This document shows positions 16,308 to 26,718 of a stretch of 64,000 nt of DNA, piece after piece. The stretch's first letter is position 1. Each line of letters opens with the position of its first letter. The notes beneath the pieces were generated by a model. The model worked only from the letters and a program-made list of their open reading frames with translations, was not told the DNA's origin and made no database searches. The DNA is from UBA2991 sp965221735 (GTDB taxonomy: Bacteria > Chloroflexota > Dehalococcoidia > Tepidiformales > Tepidiformaceae), in NCBI GenBank assembly GCA_965221735.1, contig OZ244910.1, positions 806,001 to 870,000 of the forward strand, read 5' to 3'. The translations under genes were made by a program, and so were the position numbers.

Positions 16308-17354
16308 CTACGTCTTCCTCCGCCGGTAGAGCGGCGTCTGCGCGACCAGCGCGCGTGCGCCGCCTACCGAAATCGCTGTGCCTGGGTGGCTCCGGTTCCG
16401 ATTGAGTATTGCCAGTCCTGCCGCAGCGTCAAGGGCGAACGACCGCGCGCAGCTGCGAAGCTCCCCCACGACCTGCTCGTCCGCCAGCGCCGGGGTCCCC
16501 ACTGGCGGCACCTCCGCCCCCTCGAACAGGAGCGCGCTGAGCACGCGCGCAGGCTCGTCCGAGGGAAGGCCCAGTACCTCGCTCAGTCCCGCCTCTGCCG
16601 GCGTGAGCCCGGTCTCCAAATCCGGCGTGAAGGCCGGAACGCCCGCCTCGATGCGCGCGATCTCCTGTGCCCCCGCCCCCGCCAACCCCACTCCCGATGC
16701 CTGTAGCAACCCCAGCAGGTGTTCGGCCACGGGCGGGGCGACCATGAGCTCGAAGCCGTCCTCGCCGACGCTGCTCGTGCGGATCGCCAGCGCCCGGTAG
16801 CCGTGGAATTCGAACGGGGACGCGTGCATCGAGGGCAGCCGTGGCGGAAGACCCTCGTTCACATGTTGCGCCGCCGCCTCCGCTGCCCCCGGCCCCGCTA
16901 TCCCGACCAGGCACGTGATCGCCGTCCGGTCCTGGATGGCGACGTCGTACCCCTCTCCCACCGCGTCTTCCAGCATCGCCATCGTCGCGGCGCCCCTGCC
17001 GGGCTCCCCCATCACGATGTAGGCGATGCCGCCCGTCCGCGCCACCAGCACGAGGTCCGCGATCCGGCCGCGCGCGTCGAGCGAGGCCGCCCGCACCGCC
17101 CGCCCTTCTTCCAGCTCCCCCGCGGCGTCCCCGAAGACTGCCCCCAGCACCGCCCCGGCATCCGTGCCGCTCACCAGCAGCCGTGTGCGGTCGGACCGGT
17201 CGAAGGCGACGGCATTGGACCGAAGGCGCGCGTACTCGTCCTCGCTGTCGCCGTAGCTTTCGGGGAGCCGCCAGCCCGCACGCAGCCGGAACGTTGCGCC
17301 CAGCGACTCGTGGACCGCGTGCAGGGCCAGCCGGTTGATGCCTGCTTCCGTCAC
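16308..17354 (-). CDS. GcvT/YgfZ-family folate-binding protein
   Basis: A 348-residue aminomethyltransferase-fold protein. The N-terminal folate barrel is visible (EYARLRSNAVAFDRSDRTRL; GIAGPGA; TSSVGEDGFELMV), followed by the C-terminal beta domain. The YgfZ hallmark (KGCxxGQE) is absent, and so are the other glycine-cleavage genes, so it is probably a folate-dependent demethylase or a regulator rather than the T protein. Its GTG start overlaps the stop of the metallo-hydrolase gene (GTGA). Confidence 0.75.
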   Translation of the reverse strand: MTEAGINRLALHAVHESLGATFRLRAGWRLPESYGDSEDEYARLRSNAVAFDRSDRTRLLVSGTDAGAVLGAVFGDAAGELEEGRAVRAASLDARGRIADLVLVARTGGIAYIVMGEPGRGAATMAMLEDAVGEGYDVAIQDRTAITCLVGIAGPGAAEAAAQHVNEGLPPRLPSMHASPFEFHGYRALAIRTSSVGEDGFELMVAPPVAEHLLGLLQASGVGLAGAGAQEIARIEAGVPAFTPDLETGLTPAEAGLSEVLGLPSDEPARVLSALLFEGAEVPPVGTPALADEQVVGELRSCARSFALDAAAGLAILNRNRSHPGTAISVGGARALVAQTPLYRRRKT

Positions 17355-18208
17355 TCCTCGACGAAGCGCCGCCGCCCGTCGACCTCGGTCAGGCGCCCCA
17401 CCCCCGGAAACGCGTTGTGGACGCAGACCAGCAGCGCGTTCTCGCGCACGGCCCGCTCCATCAGGCGCTTTTTCGTCTCGAGCGAGACCAGCGGCAAGAT
17501 GTCGAAGGCGGCGATCCAGGCGGGCCGCTCGGCCTGCACCGCGTGGTGCACCAGGTCGCCCGTGTAGATGGCCGTTTCGCCGCGCGAACTGAGCACGACC
17601 GAAGCGTGGTCGGCGGTATGCCCCGGAGTCGGCAGGAAGGTGATGCCGGGCAGGATCTCGCGTTCCCCGTCCACCAGCTCGAGTTGCCCCGTCCGCTCCA
17701 GCGGCTCGAAATTCGGCGCGAGGTACGTCGCGCGCGTGCGGTCGTTCGGGTGCATCGCCGCCTCGTACTCGCCTTCCTGGATGAAGTACCGCGCGTTCGG
17801 GAACGTCGGCCTCACCTTCCCGTCGCGTTCGAGCGTGTTCCAGCCGCAGTGGTCCGTGTGCAGGTGCGTGTTGACGACGTGGGTCACGTCCCCCGGAGCG
17901 ACGCCGATCGTCGCCAGCTCATCCAGCAGCGTGCCGTATTCCCCCGGCCAGATGCGTTCGCGTTCACGCTCCGTGTACTTCGTGCCCATCCCCGTCTCGA
18001 CCAGCACGACGTTGCCGCCGTGGCGCACGAGCATGCAGTTGAGCGCCAGCGGGATGCGGTGCTGCTCGTCGATACTCTCGCTGCCGACCACGGGTTCCCA
18101 GAGGATGCGTGGCACCAGCCCGAATATGGCCCCGCCGTCGAGCTTGATGTGTCCGTCGGAGACGACCGCGATGTCGAATTCGCCCGTTCGGTAGGTTGCC
18201 GCCGCCAT
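17351..18208 (-). CDS. Metallo-beta-lactamase-fold hydrolase
   Basis: A 285-residue MBL-fold enzyme with the metal motif THLHTDHCGWN (near residue 115), PTPGHTADH, YTGDLVHH and the final CVHNAFPG. The pattern resembles AHL-lactonase/quorum-quenching and related hydrolases, but substrates in this group cannot be read from the motif. First gene of an operon with GcvT-like and NUDIX-like genes. Confidence 0.85.
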   Translation of the reverse strand: MAAATYRTGEFDIAVVSDGHIKLDGGAIFGLVPRILWEPVVGSESIDEQHRIPLALNCMLVRHGGNVVLVETGMGTKYTERERERIWPGEYGTLLDELATIGVAPGDVTHVVNTHLHTDHCGWNTLERDGKVRPTFPNARYFIQEGEYEAAMHPNDRTRATYLAPNFEPLERTGQLELVDGEREILPGITFLPTPGHTADHASVVLSSRGETAIYTGDLVHHAVQAERPAWIAAFDILPLVSLETKKRLMERAVRENALLVCVHNAFPGVGRLTEVDGRRRFVEE

Positions 18209-18214
18209 GGCGCA

Positions 18215-18220
18215 ACAGTA
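18215..18220 (-). promoter_or_regulatory. -10 box TACTGT, leaderless start
   Basis: TACTGT (18220-18215) ends 6 nt before the ATG at 18208. Confidence 0.55.
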
Positions 18221-18255
18221 CGGACCACCGCCCGTGCGCGCCAGAAGGCGCCCCG

Positions 18256-19200
18256 CTAGTCCTCGGCCGCCGACTCCACTGCCGTCTCGAAGGCCGCGAT
18301 CGCGACCTCGATCTGGTCGTCTTCCGGAACCCGTGTCGTCAGCGCCTGCAGCGCGATGTTGGGCGCGAACATCGCCCGCACGAGCGGGTTCGACTCAAAG
18401 CGCGCTCCGAAGCGCAGCACCTCGTAGCTGATCCCCGCGATCGGCGGCAGCAGCACCACCCGCGAGAGGATGCGCACGACGATGCCCTGGTCCACCAGCA
18501 GGTCGAACACGAGGAACGCCGCCAGCGCGATCATGATGACGACCACGAGGAAGCTCGTCCCGCAGCGCGTGTGCTCCTTCGGGAATCTCCGGACGTCCGC
18601 GACCTCCAGCGGCCGCGACGCCTCGTAGGCGTGGATGGTCATGTGCTCGGCGCCGTGGTACTGGAATACCCGCCGGATGTCGGGCATCAGCCCGATGAGC
18701 GCGATGTAGGCCACGAACAGCACCAGCCGCACCGCCGCCTCGATCCCGACCACCCCCGCCCGCGCGATCCCCTGCGACTCGAGGAAGTTCGCCAGCAGCA
18801 CCGGCCCCACGAAGAAGATGGCGATCGCGAAGATGATCCCGATCGCCATCGAGAACCACATCGCCGCATCGGTGAACGGCTCCTCCTCGTCCGGGAGAGG
18901 AGCGGCGGCTGCCGCCTCCCCGCCGTCCTCGTCCGGCTCGTCGAGGGCGATGCGGGAGGAGTAGTTGATGGCGCGCAGCCCCAGCGAGAGCGTCTCCCAC
19001 AGCACGACGGCGCCCCGCACCAGCGGTACCCGTCGCAGCGGTCCCGTCGTGAACCCGGTCAGCTCTTCCGAGTGCCGCACGATCTCGCCGCCGGGGTGGC
19101 GAACGGCCACGGCCATGTGCCGTGGCGCGCGGATCATCACGCCCTCGATCACGGCCTGGCCGCCGTAGTACACGTCCGGACGCTGGGGGGCGGCGCTCAT
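18256..19200 (-). CDS. DUF1385 membrane protein
   Basis: A 314-residue YqhQ-like protein. The opening YYGGQAVIEGVMIRAPR and the HGAEHMTIHAYE segment near 195 are the family's signatures. Hydrophobic stretches near 105-135, 140-165, 225-245 and 250-265 suggest four membrane helices. The function of this widespread family is unknown; it often lies beside rpmE and prfA, as here beside rpmE. It is 81 nt downstream of the L31 gene and likely part of the rplU-rpmA-rpmE transcript. Confidence 0.85.
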   Translation of the reverse strand: MSAAPQRPDVYYGGQAVIEGVMIRAPRHMAVAVRHPGGEIVRHSEELTGFTTGPLRRVPLVRGAVVLWETLSLGLRAINYSSRIALDEPDEDGGEAAAAAPLPDEEEPFTDAAMWFSMAIGIIFAIAIFFVGPVLLANFLESQGIARAGVVGIEAAVRLVLFVAYIALIGLMPDIRRVFQYHGAEHMTIHAYEASRPLEVADVRRFPKEHTRCGTSFLVVVIMIALAAFLVFDLLVDQGIVVRILSRVVLLPPIAGISYEVLRFGARFESNPLVRAMFAPNIALQALTTRVPEDDQIEVAIAAFETAVESAAED

Positions 19201-19281
19201 GGGGCGGCTAGCCTCTGCCTCGGGGCTGGCCGGTGGCGCTGCTGGGCCGCATCAGTCCCGGCCCGGTGGAGAGATGCCGCT

Positions 19282-19491
19282 CTACGAGGGGTCGCCGAGC
19301 GAATAACGGCGCTGGAAGCGCTCAACCCGGCCCGCCGTGTCGACGATGCGCTGCTCGCCCGTGAAGAACGGGTGGCACTCGCTGCACACGTCGATGTGCA
19401 TCTGGTCCTTCGTGGCCCGGGTTTCGATACGGTGGCCGCACGAACAGGTGATGACGGCGTCGACGTACTCGGGATGAATCTCGGCTTTCAC
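19282..19491 (-). CDS. rpmE: 50S ribosomal protein L31, zinc-binding form
   Basis: A 69-residue L31. Cys16, Cys18, Cys36 and Cys39 (CSC and CSECHPFFTG) are the zinc ligands of the C+ type. It is 4 nt downstream of rpmA. Confidence 0.95.
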   Translation of the reverse strand: MKAEIHPEYVDAVITCSCGHRIETRATKDQMHIDVCSECHPFFTGEQRIVDTAGRVERFQRRYSLGDPS

Positions 19492-19495
19492 CGCG

Positions 19496-19765
19496 CTACT
19501 CCTGGCCCGCCGGTACGAGCACGCTCACGCGCTTGCGGCGTCCCTTGGCGTGGGGGCTGAACTTCACCGTGCCCTCCACCTTCGCGTAAATGGTGTGGTC
19601 GCGGCCAAGTCCCACGTTCTCACCCGGATGGAAGCGGGTGCCACGCTGCCGCAGGATGATCGTCCCCGGCGTCACGTACTCGCCGTCGTAGCGCTTCACG
19701 CCCAGCCGCTGACTGTTGCTGTCGCGGCCGTTCTTGGTGCTGCCCAGGCCCTTCTTGTGCGCCAT
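19496..19765 (-). CDS. rpmA: 50S ribosomal protein L27
   Basis: An 89-residue L27 starting MAHKKGLGSTKNGRDS, with the conserved GTIILRQRGTRFHPGENVG core. The N-terminus begins directly as in Gram-negative L27, with no cleavable leader of the Firmicutes type. It reaches toward the peptidyl-transferase centre. It is 3 nt downstream of rplU. Confidence 0.97.
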   Translation of the reverse strand: MAHKKGLGSTKNGRDSNSQRLGVKRYDGEYVTPGTIILRQRGTRFHPGENVGLGRDHTIYAKVEGTVKFSPHAKGRRKRVSVLVPAGQE

Positions 19766-19768
19766 GGC

Positions 19769-20080
19769 CTACCCCTTCGTGATCGACTCGACGACCAGCC
19801 GCGTGACCGGCTGCCGGTGCCCGAGCGTGCGCCGGTAGCGCACCTTGTTCTTGTACTTCATGAAGCGCAGCTTCCGGTCCTTGCCGTGCTGCGCGATGCG
19901 CGCCGTCAATGATGCTCCGGGAACGGTCGGCTCGCCGACCTCGACGTCCATGCCGTCGATCAGCAGCAGCACGTCGAAGTCGATCGTGTCGCCGGGCTCG
20001 CCCTTGAGGCTGCCCACGTCGAACTCCTGCCCTTCCGTGAGCATGAACTGGTGTCCGCCGGCTCGCACGATCGCCTGCAC
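19769..20080 (-). CDS. rplU: 50S ribosomal protein L21
   Basis: A 103-residue L21 (AIVRAGGHQFMLTEGQ at the N-terminus; KYKNKVRYRRTLGHRQP near the C-terminus). Starts at a GTG. First gene of rplU-rpmA-rpmE(-DUF1385), with a clear promoter at 20120-20147. Confidence 0.96.
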   Translation of the reverse strand: MQAIVRAGGHQFMLTEGQEFDVGSLKGEPGDTIDFDVLLLIDGMDVEVGEPTVPGASLTARIAQHGKDRKLRFMKYKNKVRYRRTLGHRQPVTRLVVESITKG

Positions 20081-20119
20081 TGGTCGCTCCGCTCGTTCCC
20101 GCTCTGACGGGGAAAGTTC

Positions 20120-20147
20120 AGTCTAGGAAGGCCCCCCGTAGGGTCAA
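20120..20147 (-). promoter_or_regulatory. Promoter of rplU-rpmA-rpmE
   Basis: TTGACC (20147-20142), a 16-nt spacer and TAGACT (20125-20120) on the - strand. This is one of the best -35/-10 pairs in the window, as expected for ribosomal protein genes; the leader is about 33 nt. Confidence 0.75.
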
Positions 20148-20227
20148 CGCCTCATACGGACTCTGCGACTTCGCGCCCCGCGCGAATCGGCCAGAGAGTG
20201 ACTGCTGCGAACTCTTCCGGCAGCCTG

Positions 20228-20335
20228 TCAGCCCTCCGATGCGATGATGCAGTCCACGCACAGGTCGCTGTCGGAGTCCTCGTCGATCTCCGCGCCGCAT
20301 GCGCTGCACCGTCGCGGTTCGTCGTCGTCGCTCAC
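20228..20335 (-). CDS. Zinc-ribbon microprotein, 35 aa
   Basis: A very short gene 24 nt downstream of the ftsH stop. Starting at GTG 20335 the product has 35 residues: acidic MSDDDEPRR, a CSACG knuckle (C10, C13), an Asp/Ser/Glu linker and a second knuckle CVDC (C26, C29), ending ASEG. Two CxxC pairs 12 residues apart make a complete rubredoxin-like zinc-ribbon core. No strong ribosome site is visible, but coupling to ftsH is plausible. Function unknown. Confidence 0.6.
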   Translation of the reverse strand: MSDDDEPRRCSACGAEIDEDSDSDLCVDCIIASEG

Positions 20336-20359
20336 GTGTCCCGGCGGTCGCGGAGGGGG

Positions 20360-22369
<2,010 letters not shown>

Positions 22370-22529
22370 AATGGGAACTCCTGGCGGCAAGGAGGCCGCT
22401 CAGAGAAGGTGTTTCTTGCTCTCGGAATCGAGTATAGCAGAGCAACCGCCTTGGCCCGTAAGGGCCGGCGAAAGCGACTGCGCAGTGGACACTACCGGGC
22501 CTCGCCCGTCCCTTCCACCCGACTTCCGC

Positions 22530-22535
22530 TAGACT
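22530..22535 (+). promoter_or_regulatory. -10 box TAGACT, leaderless start
   Basis: TAGACT ends 8 nt before the ATG at 22544 of npdG. Confidence 0.58.
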
Positions 22536-22543
22536 CCCCAGCC

Positions 22544-23194
22544 ATGAAACTTGCATTCGTCGGCGGTACGGGCCCCGAGGGCCTCGGGCTCGCCATCCGC
22601 TTCGCCGCTTCCGGCCACCACGTCGCCATCGGCTCCCGCTCCACCGAACGGGGCGAAGAGGGAGCCGCCAAGATCGCCGAGGCCGTCCCCGGCGCCACCG
22701 TCAGCGGCGGCGAGAACGCCGCCACCGTCGCAGGCGCCGACGTCGTCTTCCTCACCTTCCCCTACGGCGGCCAGGCCCCCACCCTCGAGGCCATCGGCGG
22801 CGTTCTCGACGGCGCCATCGTCTGCGATGTCGTCGCTCCCCTCGAGTTCGTCCGCGGGAAGGGCGCCGTCGCCCTCGATGTCGATGGCAACAGCGCCGCC
22901 GAGGAAGCCGCCGCCGCCCTTCCCAACGCCCGCGTCGTCTCCGCCTTCCAGAACATGAGCGCCGAGAAGCTCATGGAGCTCGACAAGCCCGTCGAGGCCG
23001 ACGTCCTCGTCTGCGGCGACGACAAGGAGGCGAAGGCCGTCGTCATGGCCCTGGCAGACGAGATCGACGGCGTCAGGGGCGTCGACGGCGGCGCCCTCAG
23101 CAACAGCCGCTACGTCGAGATGCTCACGTCGCTGCTCATCAACCTCAATCGCGTCCACAAGACGCAGACCAGCGTCCGCATCGCCGGCGTCTAG
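22544..23194 (+). CDS. npdG: NADPH:coenzyme F420 oxidoreductase (NpdG type)
   Basis: A 216-residue Rossmann protein passing hydride between NADP and coenzyme F420. The dinucleotide motif is FVGGTGPEGLGLA (residues 4-16), with SRS at the end of strand 2 fitting NADP preference. VFLTFPYGG and SAFQNMSAEKL match the F420-reductase family. First gene of an npdG-cofE-dut cluster; with cofE beside it, F420 use is well supported. Confidence 0.88.
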   Translation: MKLAFVGGTGPEGLGLAIRFAASGHHVAIGSRSTERGEEGAAKIAEAVPGATVSGGENAATVAGADVVFLTFPYGGQAPTLEAIGGVLDGAIVCDVVAPLEFVRGKGAVALDVDGNSAAEEAAAALPNARVVSAFQNMSAEKLMELDKPVEADVLVCGDDKEAKAVVMALADEIDGVRGVDGGALSNSRYVEMLTSLLINLNRVHKTQTSVRIAGV

Positions 23195-23213
23195 GGAATC
23201 GAGGAGGACCGAC

Positions 23214-23963
23214 GTGGCCGTCTCCGTCATCGCCGTCGAGGGCCTTCCCGAGATCACCGAGGGCGACGACCTCGCCGCGATGATCGTGGAGTCGGCCGCC
23301 GCCCGGGAAGAACCCCTCGCCGATGGCGACATCGTCATCGTCACCTCCAAGATCGTCTCCAAGTCCGAGGGCCGCGCCGTCGATCTCGATACCGTCGAGC
23401 CCTCCCCCTTCGCCCGCGACTTCGCCGAGCGCTGGGAGAAGGAGCCCGGCATCGTCGAGCTCGTCCTGCGGGAGTCGAAGCGCGTCGTCCGCCAGGTCGG
23501 CCCCGTGCTCATCACCGAGACGCGCCACGGGTTCGTCTGCGCCAACAGCGGCGTCGACCAGTCCAGCTCCGGGGCGAAGGGCCGCGCCGTCCTCCTCCCC
23601 GTCGACCCCGACGCCAGCGCCCGCGGCCTGCGCGCCCGCTTCCGCGAGCTCGGCCACGAGGTCGCCGTCATCATCTCCGACACCTTCGGCCGCCCCTGGC
23701 GCGAGGCCCAGGTCGATGTCGCCATCGGCATCGCCGGCATCAACCCCGTCATCAGCTACATCGGCGAGCACGACCCCCACGGCCACGAGTTCCTCGTCCA
23801 GGCCGTCTGCCGCGCCGACGAGCTGGCCAGCGCCGGCGAGCTCGTGAAGGGCAACCTCAGCCGCGTGCCCGTCGCCTTTATCCGCGGCTACCCCTGGGAA
23901 CCCGACGACACGGCCTCGATGACCGACATCATCCGCGAGGCCGAGCGCGACCTCTTCCGCTAA
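23214..23963 (+). CDS. cofE: Coenzyme F420-0:L-glutamate ligase
   Basis: A 249-residue CofE, adding glutamates to F420-0 using GTP. Signatures: IVIVTSKIVSKSEGR near 40, GFVCANSGVDQSS near 103 and VIISDTFGRPWREAQVDVAIG near 145. It is the stand-alone form without the FMN-dependent FbiB C-terminal domain. The start is a GTG with GAGGAGG 7 nt upstream. Between npdG (19 nt) and dut (8 nt). No other F420-synthesis gene (cofC, D, G, H) is in the window. Confidence 0.92.
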   Translation: MAVSVIAVEGLPEITEGDDLAAMIVESAAAREEPLADGDIVIVTSKIVSKSEGRAVDLDTVEPSPFARDFAERWEKEPGIVELVLRESKRVVRQVGPVLITETRHGFVCANSGVDQSSSGAKGRAVLLPVDPDASARGLRARFRELGHEVAVIISDTFGRPWREAQVDVAIGIAGINPVISYIGEHDPHGHEFLVQAVCRADELASAGELVKGNLSRVPVAFIRGYPWEPDDTASMTDIIREAERDLFR

Positions 23964-23971
23964 GGCGACTG

Positions 23972-24403
23972 GTGGAGGAGATCGAGGTCAAGCTGCTGCG
24001 CGAAGGCGCCCGGCTGCCCCACAAGGCCAGCGAACACGCCTCCGGATACGACCTCTACGCCTGTCTCCCCGACGGCCCCGTCAGGGTCGGGAACCGGCCC
24101 GTTCGCATCCCCACGGGGCTGGCCATTGCCGTGCCGCCCGGCCTCGACGCGCAATTCCGCCCCCGCAGCGGGCTCGCCACCCACGGCGTTATCGGCACCT
24201 TCGGAACGCTCGACGCCGATTACCGCGGCGAGGCGTTCGTCACGCTCTACACGACCGCCCCCGACATCAGCTACGTCGTCGAGCACGGCGACCGCGTCGC
24301 CCAGCTCGTCATTACGCGCCTGGCGGACATCGAGTTTGCCCTTCGTGACGAGCTTCCGGAAACCGAGCGCGGCGCCGGCGGCCACGGCAGCACCGGCCGC
24401 TAG
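23972..24403 (+). CDS. dut: dUTP diphosphatase
   Basis: A 143-residue trimeric dUTPase making dUMP and limiting uracil in DNA. All five motifs are present: SGYDLYA, RPRSGLA, GTLDADYRGE, GDRVAQLVI and the C-terminal RGAGGHGSTGR. In the last motif His replaces the Phe that usually stacks on the uracil, a mild oddity. Start is a GTG at 23972, 8 nt after cofE. Confidence 0.94.
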   Translation: MEEIEVKLLREGARLPHKASEHASGYDLYACLPDGPVRVGNRPVRIPTGLAIAVPPGLDAQFRPRSGLATHGVIGTFGTLDADYRGEAFVTLYTTAPDISYVVEHGDRVAQLVITRLADIEFALRDELPETERGAGGHGSTGR

Positions 24404-24412
24404 CCGCCGCCG

Positions 24413-24441
24413 TTGGCCATAAACGGCGTCTGTCCTACCGT
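24413..24441 (+). promoter_or_regulatory. Promoter of rplS
   Basis: TTGGCC (24413-24418), a 17-nt spacer and TACCGT (24436-24441). Expected leader about 26 nt. Confidence 0.6.
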
Positions 24442-24473
24442 ATGCCCTCACGCCTTCCGAGACGGACGCCGCC

Positions 24474-24818
24474 ATGTCGTACGAACTTGATGCCCTGACC
24501 GACGCCACGCCACGCGACGACCTGCCCGACTTCGGCAGCGGTGACACCGTGCGCGTCCACGCCAAGGTCGTCGAGGGCAATAAGGAGCGCATCCAGGTCT
24601 TCGCCGGCGTCGTCATCCGCAAGCGCCGCAAGGGCATGGCCTCGAACTTCACCGTTCGCAAGATCGCCAGCGGCGTCGGCGTCGAGCGCACCTTCCCCCT
24701 CTACAGCCCCCGCCTCGACAAGATTGAGGTCGTGCGCCGCGGCAAGGTCCGCCGCAAGAACCTCTCCTACCTCCGCGGCCTCACCGGCCGAGCCGCCCGC
24801 ATCAAGGAACGCCGCTAG
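24474..24818 (+). CDS. rplS: 50S ribosomal protein L19
   Basis: A 114-residue L19: DTVRVHAKVVEGNKERIQVF, GVGVERTFPLYSPR and KIEVVRRGKVRRKNLSYLR. It sits at the interface of the subunits. It stands alone here, without the common rpsP-rimM-trmD neighbours, under its own promoter. Confidence 0.96.
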   Translation: MSYELDALTDATPRDDLPDFGSGDTVRVHAKVVEGNKERIQVFAGVVIRKRRKGMASNFTVRKIASGVGVERTFPLYSPRLDKIEVVRRGKVRRKNLSYLRGLTGRAARIKERR

Positions 24819-24825
24819 GGTTTTC

Positions 24826-26421
24826 CTACGCCTCCACCGCCGCCACCAGCTCGTAGAGCGGCTGGCCGCCCTCCACCACCTCCACCTCGATGTCCTCGAA
24901 CGCCGCCTCGATGCGCTCCGTGAGTTCGTCTCGAGAACCATCGAACTCGTCCCCCACGTAGACCGTCACGATGGCGGCGTCTTCCGCCTCCGCCTCCGCC
25001 AGCCCCGCCAGCAGCCCCTCCACCGGGTCGTCCGTCGCCCCGATGAGCGTCCCGTCGACGAGCGTGATCGCCTCCCCCTCCCGCACGTCCACCCCGTCGG
25101 CGGTGCGGTCGGCCGCCGCGCGCGTTACCTCGACCGAGCGCGTCGCTTCGAGCGCCTCGGTCAGCGCCTCCGTGTTCTCCTCGGCCGTCGAGAGCGCGTT
25201 GAAGGCGATGGCCGCCGCCGCCCCCTGCGCCAGCGAGATCGAGGGCGCCACATGCAGGTTGCAGCGCGCCAGCTCGACCGCCTGCTCGGCTGCCGGGATC
25301 GCGTTCTTGTGGTTGGGCAGCACGATCACGTCCGCCGGTCCGAGCGCGTCCGCCGCCTGCGCGATGTCGCCCGCCGCCGGCTTCACGATCGCCTCCAGCC
25401 GGTGGATGCTTGCGCCCAGGCTCCGGAACACCTCGTCGAAGCCGGCGCTGCTGCTGAGCGCCAGCAGTCCCACCTTCAGCCCCTCGCCGCTCCCTTCCTC
25501 CCGGAAGCGCGCGTGCTGCGCGCTCATGTCCTCGAACTTGGGGCGTGTCAGCTCCCCGAACGTTCCCGCCTCCTCCAGCAGCCGCTCCGGCTCGTTCGTG
25601 TGCACGTGGACGCGCAGCGCCTGCTCGTCCCCGACGATGACGACCGACCCGTACCCCTCGGCCCCGGTGTGCCGCCGCAGCCCCTCCACATCCACCTCCC
25701 GCTCGCCCGACACCAGCACGAACTCGGTGCAGTACCCGAACCCGTCGTCGATGTGGCCCGGCAGCATCGCGAGCGGCTTGTCCGGGATTGCGACCGGCGG
25801 GGGCAGCTCGCCCCGCAGCGCCGCCACCAGTCCCCGCAGCACCACGCAGACGCCCTCCCCGCCCGCGTCCGTGACCCCCGCTTCCCGCAGCACCGGGAGC
25901 TGGTCGATCGTCTCCGCCTCCGCCCGCTCCGCCTCCGCCAGCGCCCCTTCGAGCGTGGCCAGCACGCCCTCCCCCGAGCGCCCCTCTGCCCCACCCGCCG
26001 CCGCCCGCAGCACCGTCAGCATCGTGCCTTCGACCGGCTCGGAGACCGCCGTGTAGGCCGCCGCCGCCGCCGCCCGCAGCCCCTCCGCCAGAACCTCGCC
26101 CTCCAGTTCCTCTACCTCCCCGACGCCCTTCGCCAGCCCCAGCAGCGACTGCGACAGGATCACGCCCGAGTTCCCCCGCCCCCCGTAGAGCGCGCCCCGC
26201 GCGAACGTCGCCAGCACCTGCCCCGCCGCCAGCGGCTCCTCCAGCGCGAGCATGTGGTCGCACGCCTCGCGCAGCGTCGCCGCCATGTTCGAGCCGGTGT
26301 CGCCGTCCGGCACGGGGTAGACGTTGATGGCGTCGACGGCCTTCGCCGATGCCGTCAGGTAGTCCGACGCGGATGTGATGGCCGCCCGCAGGTCCGCCCC
26401 GCTCAGCGTCTCGCCGCTCAT
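24826..26421 (-). CDS. fakA: DAK-domain fatty acid kinase subunit (FakA/YloV)
   Basis: A 531-residue protein: the N-terminal DhaL nucleotide-binding domain (residues 10-200; INVYPVPDGDTGSNM and GGRGNSGVI), a middle domain with ACHxxD-free CTEFVL motif and a C-terminal DAK-phosphatase-like domain. In characterised systems FakA phosphorylates fatty acids presented by a DegV-type FakB. A DegV gene lies at 27462-28304, so the pair is close though on opposite strands. GGAGGGG precedes the ATG. Confidence 0.88.
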   Translation of the reverse strand: MSGETLSGADLRAAITSASDYLTASAKAVDAINVYPVPDGDTGSNMAATLREACDHMLALEEPLAAGQVLATFARGALYGGRGNSGVILSQSLLGLAKGVGEVEELEGEVLAEGLRAAAAAAYTAVSEPVEGTMLTVLRAAAGGAEGRSGEGVLATLEGALAEAERAEAETIDQLPVLREAGVTDAGGEGVCVVLRGLVAALRGELPPPVAIPDKPLAMLPGHIDDGFGYCTEFVLVSGEREVDVEGLRRHTGAEGYGSVVIVGDEQALRVHVHTNEPERLLEEAGTFGELTRPKFEDMSAQHARFREEGSGEGLKVGLLALSSSAGFDEVFRSLGASIHRLEAIVKPAAGDIAQAADALGPADVIVLPNHKNAIPAAEQAVELARCNLHVAPSISLAQGAAAAIAFNALSTAEENTEALTEALEATRSVEVTRAAADRTADGVDVREGEAITLVDGTLIGATDDPVEGLLAGLAEAEAEDAAIVTVYVGDEFDGSRDELTERIEAAFEDIEVEVVEGGQPLYELVAAVEA

Positions 26422-26468
26422 GCCGTTCGCCCCTCCGGTCCCGTATGGCTGCTAGCGGGAACCGGTGC

Positions 26469-26474
26469 TAGCAT
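26469..26474 (+). promoter_or_regulatory. -10 box TAGCAT for rpmB
   Basis: TAGCAT lies 31 nt before the rpmB ATG, with AGGGGAG in the leader. No good -35 is seen. Confidence 0.45.
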
Positions 26475-26505
26475 CGGTTCCCAGCTTTCCAGGGGAGTGC
26501 CTTCC

Positions 26506-26718
26506 ATGGCCAGCGGCGCCTGCGACACTTGCGACAAGAAGACCACCTTCGGTCGCCACATCCGCCACCGCCACGGTGGGCGCTGGGAGCGCAAGGCGCC
26601 CAAGAAGCCGCGCATGCTCCGCCCCAACATCAACAAGCAGCGGGTCTTCATCGACGGTGAGTGGAAGCGTCTGAACATCTGCGCCCGCTGTCTCCGTACG
26701 CTCTCCAAGAGCGTCTAG
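26506..26718 (+). CDS. rpmB: 50S ribosomal protein L28, zinc-binding form
   Basis: A 70-residue L28. CDTC (Cys6, Cys9) and CARC (Cys59, Cys62) are the zinc ligands of the C+ type; NINKQRVFIDGEWKRLNIC is the core. Divergent from fakA. Its TAG stop shares CTAG (26715-26718) with the convergent rpe stop. Confidence 0.94.
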   Translation: MASGACDTCDKKTTFGRHIRHRHGGRWERKAPKKPRMLRPNINKQRVFIDGEWKRLNICARCLRTLSKSV

